Shown here: in pieces, positions 1 to 9,141 of the stretch
Position numbering within the stretch: position 1 is the first letter of the stretch
Layout of the letters: each line of letters begins with the position of its first letter
Source: Thermaurantimonas sp046299575
Lineage (GTDB): Bacteria > Bacteroidota > Bacteroidia > Flavobacteriales > Schleiferiaceae
Length of the DNA: 64,000 bases
Direction of reading: 5' to 3'
NCBI RefSeq assembly: GCF_046299575.1
Contig: NZ_JBKBHX010000002.1
Location: forward strand, 372,001 to 436,000
Position numbers and translations under genes: made by a program
The notes under the pieces: generated by a model
What the model was told of the DNA's origin: nothing
What the model saw: only the letters and a program-made list of their open reading frames with translations
Database searches by the model: none

Positions 1-22
1 GTAGAAAAAAGCTGAAGTTAAA

Positions 23-799
23 ATGAATATCATCAAAATTGCTCTGGCATATCTCCCCTTTGCCTTCGTTATCTCATCCTGCACCTATAAGCTTGCGGTA
101 CCCGAAGACTTCGAAAAACGCTCCGCTTATCATCAGGCACAAAACCGACAATCCTGGCCCTTCAAGAAAAACATGACGGTTGGACCGTACTTAGCTACCA
201 ACATTCGTAGAGGATGGACAGAGAGCTACCATTTCACCTTCGTAATCCGATGGACTGGTGCCAGCGAGCGATATAGATTCGTCGTCAGAGAAGCAGCCAG
301 ACCTGAAGATACAGTAGCTACCGTATTTTGTTTCACCAAGATCCGACAGGAAGACTTTACCTGGATCGCACGTCGAATGGGAGGCTGGCCCATAAAATAC
401 GAAAACGTTTTTGCTGTGACCATAGCCCTGCGCAGCAGCGACGGCCAGCCTCAGGAGTGGGAAATGGTCTACAATGAGCCACCTATGTTCATCATGCCAA
501 AGCAGAAAGGAATTGGTCTTCTGAAAGGTCCAGCTGGTCAGACCTACAATATTGAAAGCTATCACTATTTCCGTCGGCCTTCAGGAAAGCGTATGTGGTC
601 AGCCACACCCATCGGATTTGCTATTTTAAAAGATGGAAAGGAAGTAGCCGTAGCTGATATTATAAATAAGGGAGGCTACTACCTGAGCGAAGAACTGGAT
701 ACTGAAGAAAAGAATCTTCTTACTTCAGCCTGTATGGCCTTACTTTTGCGTCGCGATCTGCGCGAAACACACGAAAGAGCAGGAGTAGTAAACAACTAG
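23..799 (+). CDS. Hypothetical lipoprotein
   Basis: I do not recognise this 258-residue protein. Its first 20 residues form a hydrophobic signal ending in a lipobox (VISSC, Cys at residue 20), so it should be lipidated and face the periplasm or the outer-membrane inner leaflet. The body is soluble with no membrane segment or familiar catalytic motif and is moderately rich in Arg, Tyr and Trp. The ATG at 23 follows A-rich sequence without a clear Shine-Dalgarno, which is usual in this phylum. It converges on the next gene with a 9-nt gap; a small GCCTTT/AAAGGC hairpin (804-818) spans the junction. Existence is well supported by signal peptide and length; function is unknown. Confidence 0.75.
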   Translation: MNIIKIALAYLPFAFVISSCTYKLAVPEDFEKRSAYHQAQNRQSWPFKKNMTVGPYLATNIRRGWTESYHFTFVIRWTGASERYRFVVREAARPEDTVATVFCFTKIRQEDFTWIARRMGGWPIKYENVFAVTIALRSSDGQPQEWEMVYNEPPMFIMPKQKGIGLLKGPAGQTYNIESYHYFRRPSGKRMWSATPIGFAILKDGKEVAVADIINKGGYYLSEELDTEEKNLLTSACMALLLRRDLRETHERAGVVNN

Positions 800-808
800 A
801 TAAGCCTT

Positions 809-1540
809 TTACAAAGGCGAAAATTTCATTACCAGTCCTTCGATCTCTTCCCAATCGCCCGAAGATGGTTTACCAAATGGGAAATGATAAATAAAAGGTT
901 CTTCCGTTTGAACATGCTTAAATCGCGCATTGAGAGGGTGGTTATTGGTCACTACTGCTGTCAGTCGATTATCTCCTTTTAAAAAGAGCAATATGCGAAT
1001 GCCGTCGCCGGCCAGCGATTTGTTTTTGTCGCGTAGTATATATACCGTACCGTTCGGAAGTATTTGTTTTTCGGGTCTGAATTCTGAAATCCATTCTGAC
1101 AAGCTTGCAGTGATATTACCCTTTTTAGCAATTACTTTTTCGAGAGCAGTTTCGGGCTTGGTACCATCGTCTATTTTGGTTTTGAAGAGATACCCTTGAA
1201 TAATTACGCGAAACTTGTCTTTGTGCTTTCCACCGGCCTCAGCTACTTCTGTTACATCCCACTGTTGAGGCATTGTACCTACCTCTTTTCCACCGATGAA
1301 TATAGAAGCTCCCTGGGCTATTCGATGGCCGCTCATCTCAGCACGGCGAACCATTATCTCAATGCTTGTCGGATACCAATTTTCAGTCAGCGGGCCGGTA
1401 TAGACTTCTGTGCCCTCAGGTATAGTAAAGAGCACTCGTACGCCGGGTTTGGTGTAGAGCTCTGCTTCTTTTTTTACCTTCTGGCTATATGCGGAGAGTG
1501 ATAGTACCAGAAGAGCAGCTGCAAAAAAGAGTTTTTTCAT
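809..1540 (-). CDS. Exported protein, last gene of the def-mazG operon
   Basis: This 243-residue protein begins with a clean Sec signal peptide (MKKLFF...SAYSQ, cleavage near residue 19) and lacks a lipobox Cys, so it is likely periplasmic. The N-terminal mature part (TKPGVRVLFTIPEGTEVY) looks like a short SH3-like or carbohydrate-associated beta segment, but I cannot assign a family. Its ATG overlaps the mazG stop as ATGA, which implies translational coupling and makes it the distal gene of the def / TPR lipoprotein / DUF5606 / mazG operon. Function is unknown. Confidence 0.7.
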   Translation of the reverse strand: MKKLFFAAALLVLSLSAYSQKVKKEAELYTKPGVRVLFTIPEGTEVYTGPLTENWYPTSIEIMVRRAEMSGHRIAQGASIFIGGKEVGTMPQQWDVTEVAEAGGKHKDKFRVIIQGYLFKTKIDDGTKPETALEKVIAKKGNITASLSEWISEFRPEKQILPNGTVYILRDKNKSLAGDGIRILLFLKGDNRLTAVVTNNHPLNARFKHVQTEEPFIYHFPFGKPSSGDWEEIEGLVMKFSPL

Positions 1541-2316
1541 TTTTCAAAATCTTTTGCCTTTTCCCAGTAAATGTCCATTTCATTCAATGTCATATCGTGT
1601 AGTGAGCGTCCATCAGCTGCAGCGGCTTTTTCCATATACTGAAAGCGCTGGATGAACTTTTTGTTGGTTTTTTCTAAGGCATTTTCAGGATTGATGTTCA
1701 GAAACCGTGCATAATTGATCAAGCTGAAGAGAAGGTCTCCAAATTCCTTTTCCATTGCTTCTTTATTGCCCTTAGAAGCCTCCTCGTGAAACTCCTTGAG
1801 CTCTTCTTGAACCTTCTGCCACACTTGTTCGGCATTTTCCCAGTCAAAACCAGCACCACGGGCTTTTTCCTGAATGCGTTGCGCTTTTACCATCGCCGGC
1901 AGACTTTTTGGTACCCCGTCGAGTACTGAACGGTTTCCTTCTTTTAGCTTCAGCCTTTCCCAATTGACTTTTACTTCCTCTTCGCCCGACACTTTTACAT
2001 CGCCATATATATGCGGATGTCTTGCAACGAGCTTTTCACATATGCCATTAAGCACATCGGCTATGTCGAAGTGACCTGTTTCTGAAGCTATGCGGGCATA
2101 AAAGACCATATGAAGCATGAGATCGCCGATTTCCTTTTTGATTTCGGACATGTTTCGGTCAAGTATGGCATCGGCAAGCTCGTAGGTCTCCTCTATGGTA
2201 AGGTGCCTGAGGCTTTCCATTGTCTGCTTCATATCCCAGGGGCATTGGGTACGAAGCTCGTCCATGATTGTGAGCAGTCGGCCGAAGGCTTTAAGTTTAT
2301 CGTCGAACGAATTCAC
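1537..2316 (-). CDS. mazG: Nucleoside triphosphate pyrophosphohydrolase MazG
   Basis: MazG hydrolyses (d)NTPs to the monophosphate and pyrophosphate; in E. coli it cleans up aberrant nucleotides and influences ppGpp levels. The sequence shows the family start (FGRLLTIMDELR, CPWD, QT..SLR.LT.EE.YEL) and two MazG repeats, each with the EExxE and later ExxD metal-binding pattern (KKEIGDLMLH; EKEFGDLLFS). A reading frame extends to 2406, but that extension would overlap the upstream gene by 89 nt and has no family similarity. I prefer the GTG at 2316, four bases after the DUF5606 stop, which gives 259 residues, normal for the family. Coupled by ATGA to the following exported protein. Confidence 0.93.
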   Translation of the reverse strand: MNSFDDKLKAFGRLLTIMDELRTQCPWDMKQTMESLRHLTIEETYELADAILDRNMSEIKKEIGDLMLHMVFYARIASETGHFDIADVLNGICEKLVARHPHIYGDVKVSGEEEVKVNWERLKLKEGNRSVLDGVPKSLPAMVKAQRIQEKARGAGFDWENAEQVWQKVQEELKEFHEEASKGNKEAMEKEFGDLLFSLINYARFLNINPENALEKTNKKFIQRFQYMEKAAAADGRSLHDMTLNEMDIYWEKAKDFEK

Positions 2317-2317
2317 T

Positions 2318-2770
2318 TTATGGCTGAGTTTCTTCTGCTGTGGCTGATGATTCGCTTTGTTCGGCTGTAGGTTCCAAGGGCTCAGGCTGGTCGTCGGCGA
2401 GTCCAAGCTCTACCAGCGTATTGTACCACTGAAACACTTTTTTTATATCGCTAAAGTACACGCGCTCTTTGTCGTAATCAGGAAAGAATTTCTCAAACTC
2501 AGTCCTCAGTACCGATTCAGACTCTTTGTGCGAAGGTGCTTTTTGACCGTTGTAGTGTTTGTACATGTCGGCCAAAATTTCGCGCAGTGGTTTGTCGTCG
2601 CCATAGGTAAACATTGAAATGTCGTAAAGACTTGAAGCATTTTGATTAGTACTTACGGGCATTTTACGTCCATCAGTAAGGCTTTCAACCAAAATTCCCG
2701 TACGAGTTGTGGTAATCAATTTGTACAAGCCAGGCTTACCTGTTACAGCGATGATTTTTTTTAGGTCCAT
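2318..2770 (-). CDS. DUF5606 domain protein
   Basis: This 150-residue cytoplasmic protein matches the Bacteroidota family DUF5606: it opens MDLKKIIAVTGKPGLYKL and contains the conserved blocks ILVESLTDGRK and FPDYDKERVY followed by DIKKVFQWYN. The last 25 residues are Glu/Pro/Ala-rich and probably disordered. Function is not known; its constant position between def and mazG in related genomes (from memory, not checked) suggests a translation or RNA-linked housekeeping role. It lies 8 nt after the TPR lipoprotein gene and 1 nt before the preferred mazG start. Confidence 0.85.
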   Translation of the reverse strand: MDLKKIIAVTGKPGLYKLITTTRTGILVESLTDGRKMPVSTNQNASSLYDISMFTYGDDKPLREILADMYKHYNGQKAPSHKESESVLRTEFEKFFPDYDKERVYFSDIKKVFQWYNTLVELGLADDQPEPLEPTAEQSESSATAEETQP

Positions 2771-2778
2771 AGTTTAAT

Positions 2779-3360
2779 TTACTTGTTTTCAGCAGATTGA
2801 ATGGATTTGTTTTTCGGGTCGTTGAGCCAACGCTCGATCATCTCGAGGTCGTTGTAGGGGTCAGTATCGGTAATTTTCAGCAAGTTTGAAGCCTGAGCAG
2901 CCAGTGGATGTGAGGGGTAGTCTGCGACTACTTGTTCCCACATGCGTATGGCCTGCTGGGGTTGGCGCAAGTTGTTGTCGTAAATCATGCCAGACAGAAA
3001 AAGCGCTTGGGCAGCATAGGGCTGACCGGCAAATCGGGTGTAAACAAGTTGTAATTGTCGCAAAGCGTCTATTTCTCGATCGGGTAACAAAAGGTAGAGA
3101 TTAGCCGCTTTTATCAAAAATTGCGCAGATAGCGTGTCTTGAGGATAGGCTTGACTGTAAGATTGCATTTTATCGATTAGTTTCACAGCCAATGTTGTAT
3201 CAGCTTCAGGCAAAGTCTTGAGCAGTTTGCTTTCAATCGCTTCTATTTCAGCAATCAGCTCTTTTGCTTCATTTTTTTCTTCTGAAGTTTCAGTGCCTGA
3301 ACTGCAGGACCATGTAAGTAATGTGAGTAGCGCTAGAGGCCAAATTCCTAGTTTCTTCAT
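2779..3360 (-). CDS. TPR-containing lipoprotein
   Basis: This 193-residue protein starts with a lipoprotein signal (LLTWSC, lipidated Cys at 19) and then has helical repeats resembling tetratricopeptides (for example AAQALFLSGMIYDNN..QPQQAIRMWEQVVADYPSHPLAAQA), similar in style to BamD/YbgF scaffolds. It is likely anchored in the outer membrane and acts as an adaptor, but the partner is unknown. The start ATG overlaps the def stop in the ATGA form, so the two are translationally coupled. Confidence 0.8.
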   Translation of the reverse strand: MKKLGIWPLALLTLLTWSCSSGTETSEEKNEAKELIAEIEAIESKLLKTLPEADTTLAVKLIDKMQSYSQAYPQDTLSAQFLIKAANLYLLLPDREIDALRQLQLVYTRFAGQPYAAQALFLSGMIYDNNLRQPQQAIRMWEQVVADYPSHPLAAQASNLLKITDTDPYNDLEMIERWLNDPKNKSIQSAENK

Positions 3361-3929
3361 TTGTTGTAAAAACGTATTTTGTAGTTACAACTCACTTTTC
3401 CCTTAAGTATGTTGTCGAGTTTCCCCTTAATAAGTCTTTTTCGCAGGGGAGATAGCCGATCGGTAAATAGTATGCCCTCGATGTGATCGTATTCGTGCTG
3501 AATGATGCGCGCACGAATGCCGTTAAACTCTGCGATATGCTCTTGAAAGTTTTCATCGAGCCATGCCATGCGTATGCGTTCACGACGCGAAACGTCTTCG
3601 CGAATCTCTGGAATGGAGAGACACCCTTCGTTGAAAGCCCATGTCTCACCACTTTCTTCTAATATCTGAGCGTTGATAAAAACCTTTTTGAAGTCTTTGA
3701 TGCCTTCTTCGCTGGCAAATTCCGGGTCTTCAGCAAATGGTGTAGCATCAACAATAAAAAGCCTAATGTTCAGTCCTATTTGTGGTGCCGCCAGTCCCAC
3801 ACCGTTGGCCTGGTACATGGTTTCCCACATATTGGCTATGAGTTCATTCAAATTTTTGTACGTGTGATCAATAGGTACACTTTTGCGCTTAAGTACCGGA
3901 TCTCCGTATGCTACTATGGGTAAAATCAT
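3357..3929 (-). CDS. def: Peptide deformylase
   Basis: Peptide deformylase removes the N-formyl group from nascent proteins using a bound Fe2+ or Zn2+. All three family motifs are present: GVGLAAPQIG (about residues 43-52), EGCLSIP with the metal-ligand Cys, and QHEYDH with the two ligand His and the catalytic Glu. Length is 190 residues, normal. A TTG one codon upstream (3932) is in frame, but the ATG at 3929 fits family starts better. First gene of a five-gene reverse-strand operon ending with mazG. Confidence 0.97.
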   Translation of the reverse strand: MILPIVAYGDPVLKRKSVPIDHTYKNLNELIANMWETMYQANGVGLAAPQIGLNIRLFIVDATPFAEDPEFASEEGIKDFKKVFINAQILEESGETWAFNEGCLSIPEIREDVSRRERIRMAWLDENFQEHIAEFNGIRARIIQHEYDHIEGILFTDRLSPLRKRLIKGKLDNILKGKVSCNYKIRFYNK

Positions 3930-4092
3930 CAATTACGCAAAATTCTTTGGAAGCCTGCAAACCTACAAACTCTCTGCCAAAACAGAGGTTTATCAAGTTG
4001 CACGTCTGAACAATTACGGTTGCGTTTTTGAGAGTTTTTAAGAAACTGTGACCCAGTATTAATCTATTGCACAGAGCGTTTTTCGGCAAGGG
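3930..4092. other. Intergenic region between rel and def
   Basis: About 160 bases between the rel stop and the def start. I see no convincing terminator stem with a T-run and no perfect TAnnTTTG box. A 66-codon reading frame covers part of it on the reverse strand but has no recognisable features. Confidence 0.4.
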
Positions 4093-6324
4093 TTATTTTC
4101 GGGTTACTGAGGTTACTCCTTCTACTTTTTTAAGTTTTTCGATGATTTTAGTCAAGTGCATTTTATCGGCAACGATGAGCGTAATTTCTCCAGAAAAAAC
4201 GCCGGCATCGCCTGAGATATTGATGGCCTTTATATTCACATTCATGTCATTAGAGATGATTTGGGTAACCTTATTTACAAGTCCCATTGTATCAATTCCT
4301 TTGATAACGAGCACTGCTGTGAAGTTGCCAGATTGCTCAGCTACCCAGCGGGCTTTTATGATGCGGTTGGCATAATTGCTTTGGAGGGTAATGGCATTTG
4401 GACAATCATATCGGTGCACTGTAATGCCGGATCCGCTGCTCAAAAAGCCAAATACTGAATCGCCCGGCACGGGATTGCAGCACTTACCCATACGATATTC
4501 GAGCTTTTCATCGTTTTGGCCAAATACAAGAATTTTTGGGTCCTCTTCGGTTTGGACGGTTTTTTTAATGTGTGTTTCGTCAGGTTCTGAACGGCCAAAT
4601 TTTTTGCGCAGGTAGGCCATGAAGCCCCTATTGTACTCTTTGGCAAATTCTTTAATGTCTTCGTTATCAATGATTTTACTTCCTACTTTGTAAAAGAGCT
4701 CCTGTGTATTGGCCAGTTTAAAAAACTGCGCCATGCGGTTCAGAACTTTTTCGGTTGGTTTTATTTTGATATAGGAGAGTTTCCTGCTTAGAATTTCACG
4801 ACCTTGGTCGGCAAGTATTCGTTTCTCTTCGCGTAGTGACGATTTGATCTTAGAGCGCGCTTTGCTTGTGACTACATGGTTAAGCCATTCTTCTTTGGGC
4901 TTTTGTTTTTCAGAAGTAATGATCTCAACCTGATCCCCGCTTTGTAGTTTGTAATTGAGAGGTACAAGCTTGCCATTCACTTTAGCGCCCAGAGTTTTAA
5001 GGCCTATATCGGTGTGTATTTCAAAGGCGAAATCCAGTGGTGTGGAGCCAGCCGGTAGTCGTTTAAGGTCACCTTTAGGTGTAAAGACAAAAATTTCGTC
5101 TGATAATAGATTGGTTTTAAAGTCATTGACAAATTCTACAGCATTAGATTCCGGATTTTCGAGCAGCTGGCGGATTTTTTCGATGAGTTTTTCTAAATGT
5201 GCGTCAGAGGAGGCATCTTCCTTGTACTTCCAGTGTGCTGCATATCCGCGCTCGGCGATATCATCCATGCGCTTAGAGCGGATTTGCACTTCTATCCAAT
5301 GGCCGTCGGGGCCCATCACTGTGGTATGAAGTGACTCGTATCCGTTGGATTTTGGTGCTGATATCCAGTCGCGAAACCGCTCGGGACTTGGCTTGTAGCG
5401 ACTGGTTATAATCGAGTATACCCGCCAGATATCTGCTTTTTCGCGCTCAGGTGTACTGTTGAGTATGATCCGGATGGCAAACTTGTCATACACTTCTTCG
5501 AAGGGTATACCCTGTTTGCGCATTTTTTTCCGGATTGAAAAGATGCTTTTTGTGCGGTATTTAATGGTAAAGTCGAGTCCTTCGTTTTTTAGTAATTCGC
5601 GTATCCTTTCGGTGAAACTCGTCAGATAGCGCGTATCATCGGCTTTGGTTTCGCGCAATTTCCGCTCGATTTCGGCGTATACTTCAGGTTCTGTGTACTT
5701 GAGGGAGAGGTCTTCGAGTTCAGTTTTTATGTTATATAGACCCAGACGACCTGCCAGAGGGGCGTAGAGATAAAGTGTCTCTGAGGCAATTTTTAATTGC
5801 TTATGTGCAGGCATGTCGTCCATTGTCCGCATGTTGTGCAGGCGGTCTGCCAGCTTGATCAGAATCACACGGATATCGTCGGATATGGTCAGAAGCATCT
5901 TGCGGAAGTTCTCTGCCTGCACCGAAATGTCCATATCCGAAACAAAGGAAATTTTTGTCAGTCCGTCGATGATCTTGGCTATGGTTTTGTCGAAAAGACG
6001 TTCGATGTCTTCGAGGGTGTATTCGGAGTCTTCTACCACGTCGTGCAGCAGCGCGCAGGCTATGGATGTAGGTCCGAGACCAATTTCGCGCGATACGATA
6101 ATAGCTACTTCCAGCGGATGCAGAATATATGGCTCGCCACTTTTGCGACGTACGCCCTTGTGGGCATCCATTGCCACATTAAAAGCTTTGCGAATAAGCT
6201 TTTTATCTGCATCGTCGAGCTTACCCGCACAACTCCTTAGCAAGGCGCGGTAGCGATTTAGGATTTTGCGTTTGTCCTCAGTGTTTTGATCTATTTGTAC
6301 AACCTCTGTGGGCATATGTCTCAT
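4093..6324 (-). CDS. rel: Bifunctional (p)ppGpp synthetase/hydrolase, RelA/SpoT family
   Basis: Synthesises and degrades the alarmone (p)ppGpp in the stringent response. Domain order for the 743-residue protein: HD hydrolase with intact HDVVED (His94-Asp95), synthetase domain with RFRDWISAPKSNGYESLHTT (about 316-335) and the EVQIRS strand, a TGS domain (about 410-470), a Cys/His zinc-finger-like region with KCCNPVPGD, and a C-terminal ACT domain (about 670-743). Both catalytic centres look complete, so it is probably the bifunctional Rel of this organism. ATG at 6324 is chosen; a TTG at 6327 and an ATG at 6315 are alternatives. A TAACTTTG box lies about 40 nt upstream. Confidence 0.97.
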   Translation of the reverse strand: MRHMPTEVVQIDQNTEDKRKILNRYRALLRSCAGKLDDADKKLIRKAFNVAMDAHKGVRRKSGEPYILHPLEVAIIVSREIGLGPTSIACALLHDVVEDSEYTLEDIERLFDKTIAKIIDGLTKISFVSDMDISVQAENFRKMLLTISDDIRVILIKLADRLHNMRTMDDMPAHKQLKIASETLYLYAPLAGRLGLYNIKTELEDLSLKYTEPEVYAEIERKLRETKADDTRYLTSFTERIRELLKNEGLDFTIKYRTKSIFSIRKKMRKQGIPFEEVYDKFAIRIILNSTPEREKADIWRVYSIITSRYKPSPERFRDWISAPKSNGYESLHTTVMGPDGHWIEVQIRSKRMDDIAERGYAAHWKYKEDASSDAHLEKLIEKIRQLLENPESNAVEFVNDFKTNLLSDEIFVFTPKGDLKRLPAGSTPLDFAFEIHTDIGLKTLGAKVNGKLVPLNYKLQSGDQVEIITSEKQKPKEEWLNHVVTSKARSKIKSSLREEKRILADQGREILSRKLSYIKIKPTEKVLNRMAQFFKLANTQELFYKVGSKIIDNEDIKEFAKEYNRGFMAYLRKKFGRSEPDETHIKKTVQTEEDPKILVFGQNDEKLEYRMGKCCNPVPGDSVFGFLSSGSGITVHRYDCPNAITLQSNYANRIIKARWVAEQSGNFTAVLVIKGIDTMGLVNKVTQIISNDMNVNIKAINISGDAGVFSGEITLIVADKMHLTKIIEKLKKVEGVTSVTRK

Positions 6325-6363
6325 CAAACTTGGTGTGAAAGAGTAGAGCGTTGTTTGTTACTT

Positions 6364-6371
6364 CAAAGTTA
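6364..6371 (-). promoter_or_regulatory. Candidate -7 box for rel
   Basis: Reverse-strand TAACTTTG, an exact match to the Bacteroidota housekeeping sigma -7 consensus TAnnTTTG, about 40 nt upstream of the rel start. No good TTTG -33 element is visible at the usual 17-21 nt spacing, so this is tentative. Confidence 0.35.
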
Positions 6372-6510
6372 CGAAAGCTTTTGTGCAGTGTTTTATCGGT
6401 ATGCGATTTTGAATGAAAATGTTGTATTACTTCCGTTCGCTTTCCACAGATCGCGCGGGGTGGCGCAGAAAAAGTTTATTTGTTAAAATCAAAACCTTAA
6501 CTCTCAACCC

Positions 6511-8943
6511 TTATCTCTTCACTTCCACTAGTGCTTCCCGAAGCATTTTTTCAACACGTTGTTCAAGGGTTTCGTTAGTCAGGCGTTCGCGGAGGCGATC
6601 GACCATGATCGGGAAGCAAAAGGGCGTAGGGCGTTCAATGTATCTCAATAAGATTTCCTGGCCCTGCATGCGACTGAAAGCTTTTTGCATGCGCCCTTGT
6701 TCAAGTTGAAACTGAAGGATTTCGTCGTAAGCCTGCCGAAGCAAGAGGTTGTCGGGTTCGTGCTCTGTTAAGGTATTGAAAATCAAACTGGCGGAGCTTT
6801 GTAAGTGCTTTTCCTTTACGGGGCGACCCGGGTAACCCTGAAATACCAATCCGGCTATAGAGGCAATGTCGCGAAATCGCCTACGAGCCATTTCGGTGGC
6901 ATTTATGCTTTGGAGGATGTCGCGCTCCAAATGTTCTGTGCTAAATACATCTGAGTCAAGAGCCATCTGAATGGGAATGGGATCGGCCGAAAGCAGTTCG
7001 AAGCCGTAATCATTCATGGCTATACTAAACGTAATGGGCTGAAACAATGCTAATCGCCAGGCAAGCACCGATGCCATGCCTTCATGCACAAATCGCCCCT
7101 CGAAGGGATAGACAAAAAGGTGATGCCCTTCGCGTGAAACGAGGTATTCGATCAGTAATTGATCAGGTCGGGGTATAGCGCTGCGGTCGAGCTGTAATCT
7201 CCATAAAGGAGAAATAAATTTCAGCTCCGGGTCATTTGCCTTGTCGTCGAAGGCTTCCTGGAGCTTTTCGCGCAACATGGCGCCCATCTGTGCTGAGAGG
7301 GGCATTCGTCCGCCCATCCAACTGGGTACCAAGCCTTCCTTTTGCTGACTGGCGCGAACTATAACTTCTAATCCACGTACTCTAACCAGTTCCAGACTGC
7401 GACCCGCAAACCAAAACACATCGCCCGGTTTCAGGCGGCTGATAAACCACTCTTCGATCGTACCCACAAATCCGCCATTGAGAAATTTCACACGCATCAA
7501 GGTATCGCTTACTATGGCGCCTACGCTTAGGCGGTGCCGCATGGCAATGCGCTTGCTCTTTACTGCGTACCGTCCATCTTCAGTGAGCACCACTTTGTTA
7601 AAATCGTCGTACCCTTCGAGCGTTCGACCTCCTGTAGTGATAAACGACAAACACCAATACCACTCCTCATCGCATATAGATGAAAAAGCATGGGTAGAGC
7701 GCACTTGGCGAAGAATTTCGTCAGCCTTAAAGCCTGGGCCTACTGCTAAAGTTACAAGCCATTGGACCAACACATCGAAACTGCGCATATAAGGCTCCCG
7801 TGGCTCAATCACTTGTCGGTCGATCGCTTCTCGTAAAGCAGCTGATTCGACCAATTCTAAAGTGTGCGTAGGCACGAAGTAAATGCGACTCACCGCTCCC
7901 GGTTGGTGCCCGCTCCGACCGGCGCGCTGCATAAAACGGCTCACACCCTTAGGACTGCCAATCTGTATAATCGTCTCCACCGGCCGGAAGTCTACACCCA
8001 GGTCAAGGCTCGACGTACTCACCACTGCCTTCAATCGACCATCGTATAATGCATCTTCTACCCAGTGGCGGATCTCGCGGCTAATGCTGCTGTGGTGCAT
8101 GGCGATTTGTCCTGCCAGCGATGGAGCTGCCTCAAGCAACTGTTGGTACCAGATTTCGCATTGCGAGCGCGTGTTGGTAAAAATGAGCGTACTGCGGCTA
8201 TGCTCAATGACTGGCACTACCTTTTGAAGCAATTTTATACCCAAGTGACCTGCCCAAGGCATCACGTCAATGGTATCTGGCAAAACAGGTATCACCTCAA
8301 TGCGCTTTCGCAAGTCAGCCCTAATTATAGTCCCTTCACCGCAAGTAACCCCGAGTAATACCTGCATGGCTTCTTCCATGTTCCCGATGGTGGCTGAGAT
8401 GCCCCACGTTTGCAATGACGGTAATCGAGCACGTAACCAGGCCAGAGCTAGCTCCATCATCACCCCTCGCTTGTTGCCCATCAGCTCATGCCATTCGTCC
8501 ACTACGACGAATCGCAATCGATCGAAAACTCGTTCTCCATCTCGCGTGGCTATCATCAGGTGGAGACTTTCAGGTGTAGTGATAAGTATTTCAGGCATTT
8601 GTCTTGCCTGTTGTCGGCGCTCGGCCATCTCTGTATCGCCCGTGCGTATGCCCACCCTCCAGCAAAGACCACATCCCTCCAACGCATGGGTAACACTTAA
8701 TTCAATTTCCTTAGCCAGCGCCCGAATGGGTGTTATCCATAAGCACATTAAACCCTTCGGATTTTCGCTCTTGAGCACTTCAATCACACCACCCAGTACA
8801 GAGTAGGTTTTACCACTTCCAGTCGGAGCATTTACTATGCCTGATCTGCCTTGTAGGATCTTACTCCAAGCTTCGCGCTGAAAGGCGAAAGCACGCCAAC
8901 CGCGCGATTCAAACCATTTTTCAAGCAGGAATTTATCCTTCAT
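6511..8943 (-). CDS. Ligase-associated DEXH-box DNA helicase (Lhr-like)
   Basis: An 810-residue superfamily 2 helicase of the ligase-associated DNA damage response type. Visible are Walker A APTGSGKT (about 39-46), WITPIRALAKE (motif Ia), the DEWHE motif II (about residue 150), WGISATIGN (motif III), a C-terminal RecA lobe with SSLDLGVDF and QRAGRSGHQPG (motif VI), then the long Lhr-core region. In many bacteria this gene sits with an ATP-dependent DNA ligase, a metallo-beta-lactamase-type exonuclease and a PdeM-like phosphoesterase. None of these is adjacent here. ATG at 8943 gives normal length. Role inferred: repair-linked 3'-5' translocase. Confidence 0.93.
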   Translation of the reverse strand: MKDKFLLEKWFESRGWRAFAFQREAWSKILQGRSGIVNAPTGSGKTYSVLGGVIEVLKSENPKGLMCLWITPIRALAKEIELSVTHALEGCGLCWRVGIRTGDTEMAERRQQARQMPEILITTPESLHLMIATRDGERVFDRLRFVVVDEWHELMGNKRGVMMELALAWLRARLPSLQTWGISATIGNMEEAMQVLLGVTCGEGTIIRADLRKRIEVIPVLPDTIDVMPWAGHLGIKLLQKVVPVIEHSRSTLIFTNTRSQCEIWYQQLLEAAPSLAGQIAMHHSSISREIRHWVEDALYDGRLKAVVSTSSLDLGVDFRPVETIIQIGSPKGVSRFMQRAGRSGHQPGAVSRIYFVPTHTLELVESAALREAIDRQVIEPREPYMRSFDVLVQWLVTLAVGPGFKADEILRQVRSTHAFSSICDEEWYWCLSFITTGGRTLEGYDDFNKVVLTEDGRYAVKSKRIAMRHRLSVGAIVSDTLMRVKFLNGGFVGTIEEWFISRLKPGDVFWFAGRSLELVRVRGLEVIVRASQQKEGLVPSWMGGRMPLSAQMGAMLREKLQEAFDDKANDPELKFISPLWRLQLDRSAIPRPDQLLIEYLVSREGHHLFVYPFEGRFVHEGMASVLAWRLALFQPITFSIAMNDYGFELLSADPIPIQMALDSDVFSTEHLERDILQSINATEMARRRFRDIASIAGLVFQGYPGRPVKEKHLQSSASLIFNTLTEHEPDNLLLRQAYDEILQFQLEQGRMQKAFSRMQGQEILLRYIERPTPFCFPIMVDRLRERLTNETLEQRVEKMLREALVEVKR

Positions 8944-9099
8944 CTTTAAGAAGACTTACTAAGTAACTCATGATAGTTTATTTGGTTTTCACTTCAAAGG
9001 GTATACATTCTTTCTTGGTTAATAAGCAGCTTACTATCTTATTCCAGCTAGTTGCAGCTTTAAAGCTTTTTTTAAGTTTATTTAAATTTTCAATAAAAA

Positions 9100-9124
9100 A
9101 GCCGGCAAGAGCCGGCTAGTAAAA
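9100..9124 (-). terminator. Rho-independent terminator of the PID-CTERM/T9SS operon
   Basis: A 7-bp GC-rich stem AGCCGGC (9100-9106), loop AAGA, GCCGGCT (9111-9117). Read on the reverse strand it is followed by TTTTTTATT, a canonical intrinsic terminator about 25 nt after the stop of the last gene of the operon. Confidence 0.8.
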
Positions 9125-9141
9125 AAGATGAATTAGGTGAA

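Noticed and set aside
191..565. Reverse-strand frame of 124 codons inside the first lipoprotein gene
   Set aside because: It lies antisense to a gene with a clear lipoprotein signal and has no signal, motif or plausible start context.
2317..2406. N-terminal extension of MazG to 2406
   Set aside because: It would overlap the DUF5606 gene by 89 nt and lacks family similarity; the GTG at 2316 gives the standard length.
3889..4089. Reverse-strand 66-codon frame between rel and def
   Set aside because: It overlaps the def start, has no family features, and the def start is well supported.
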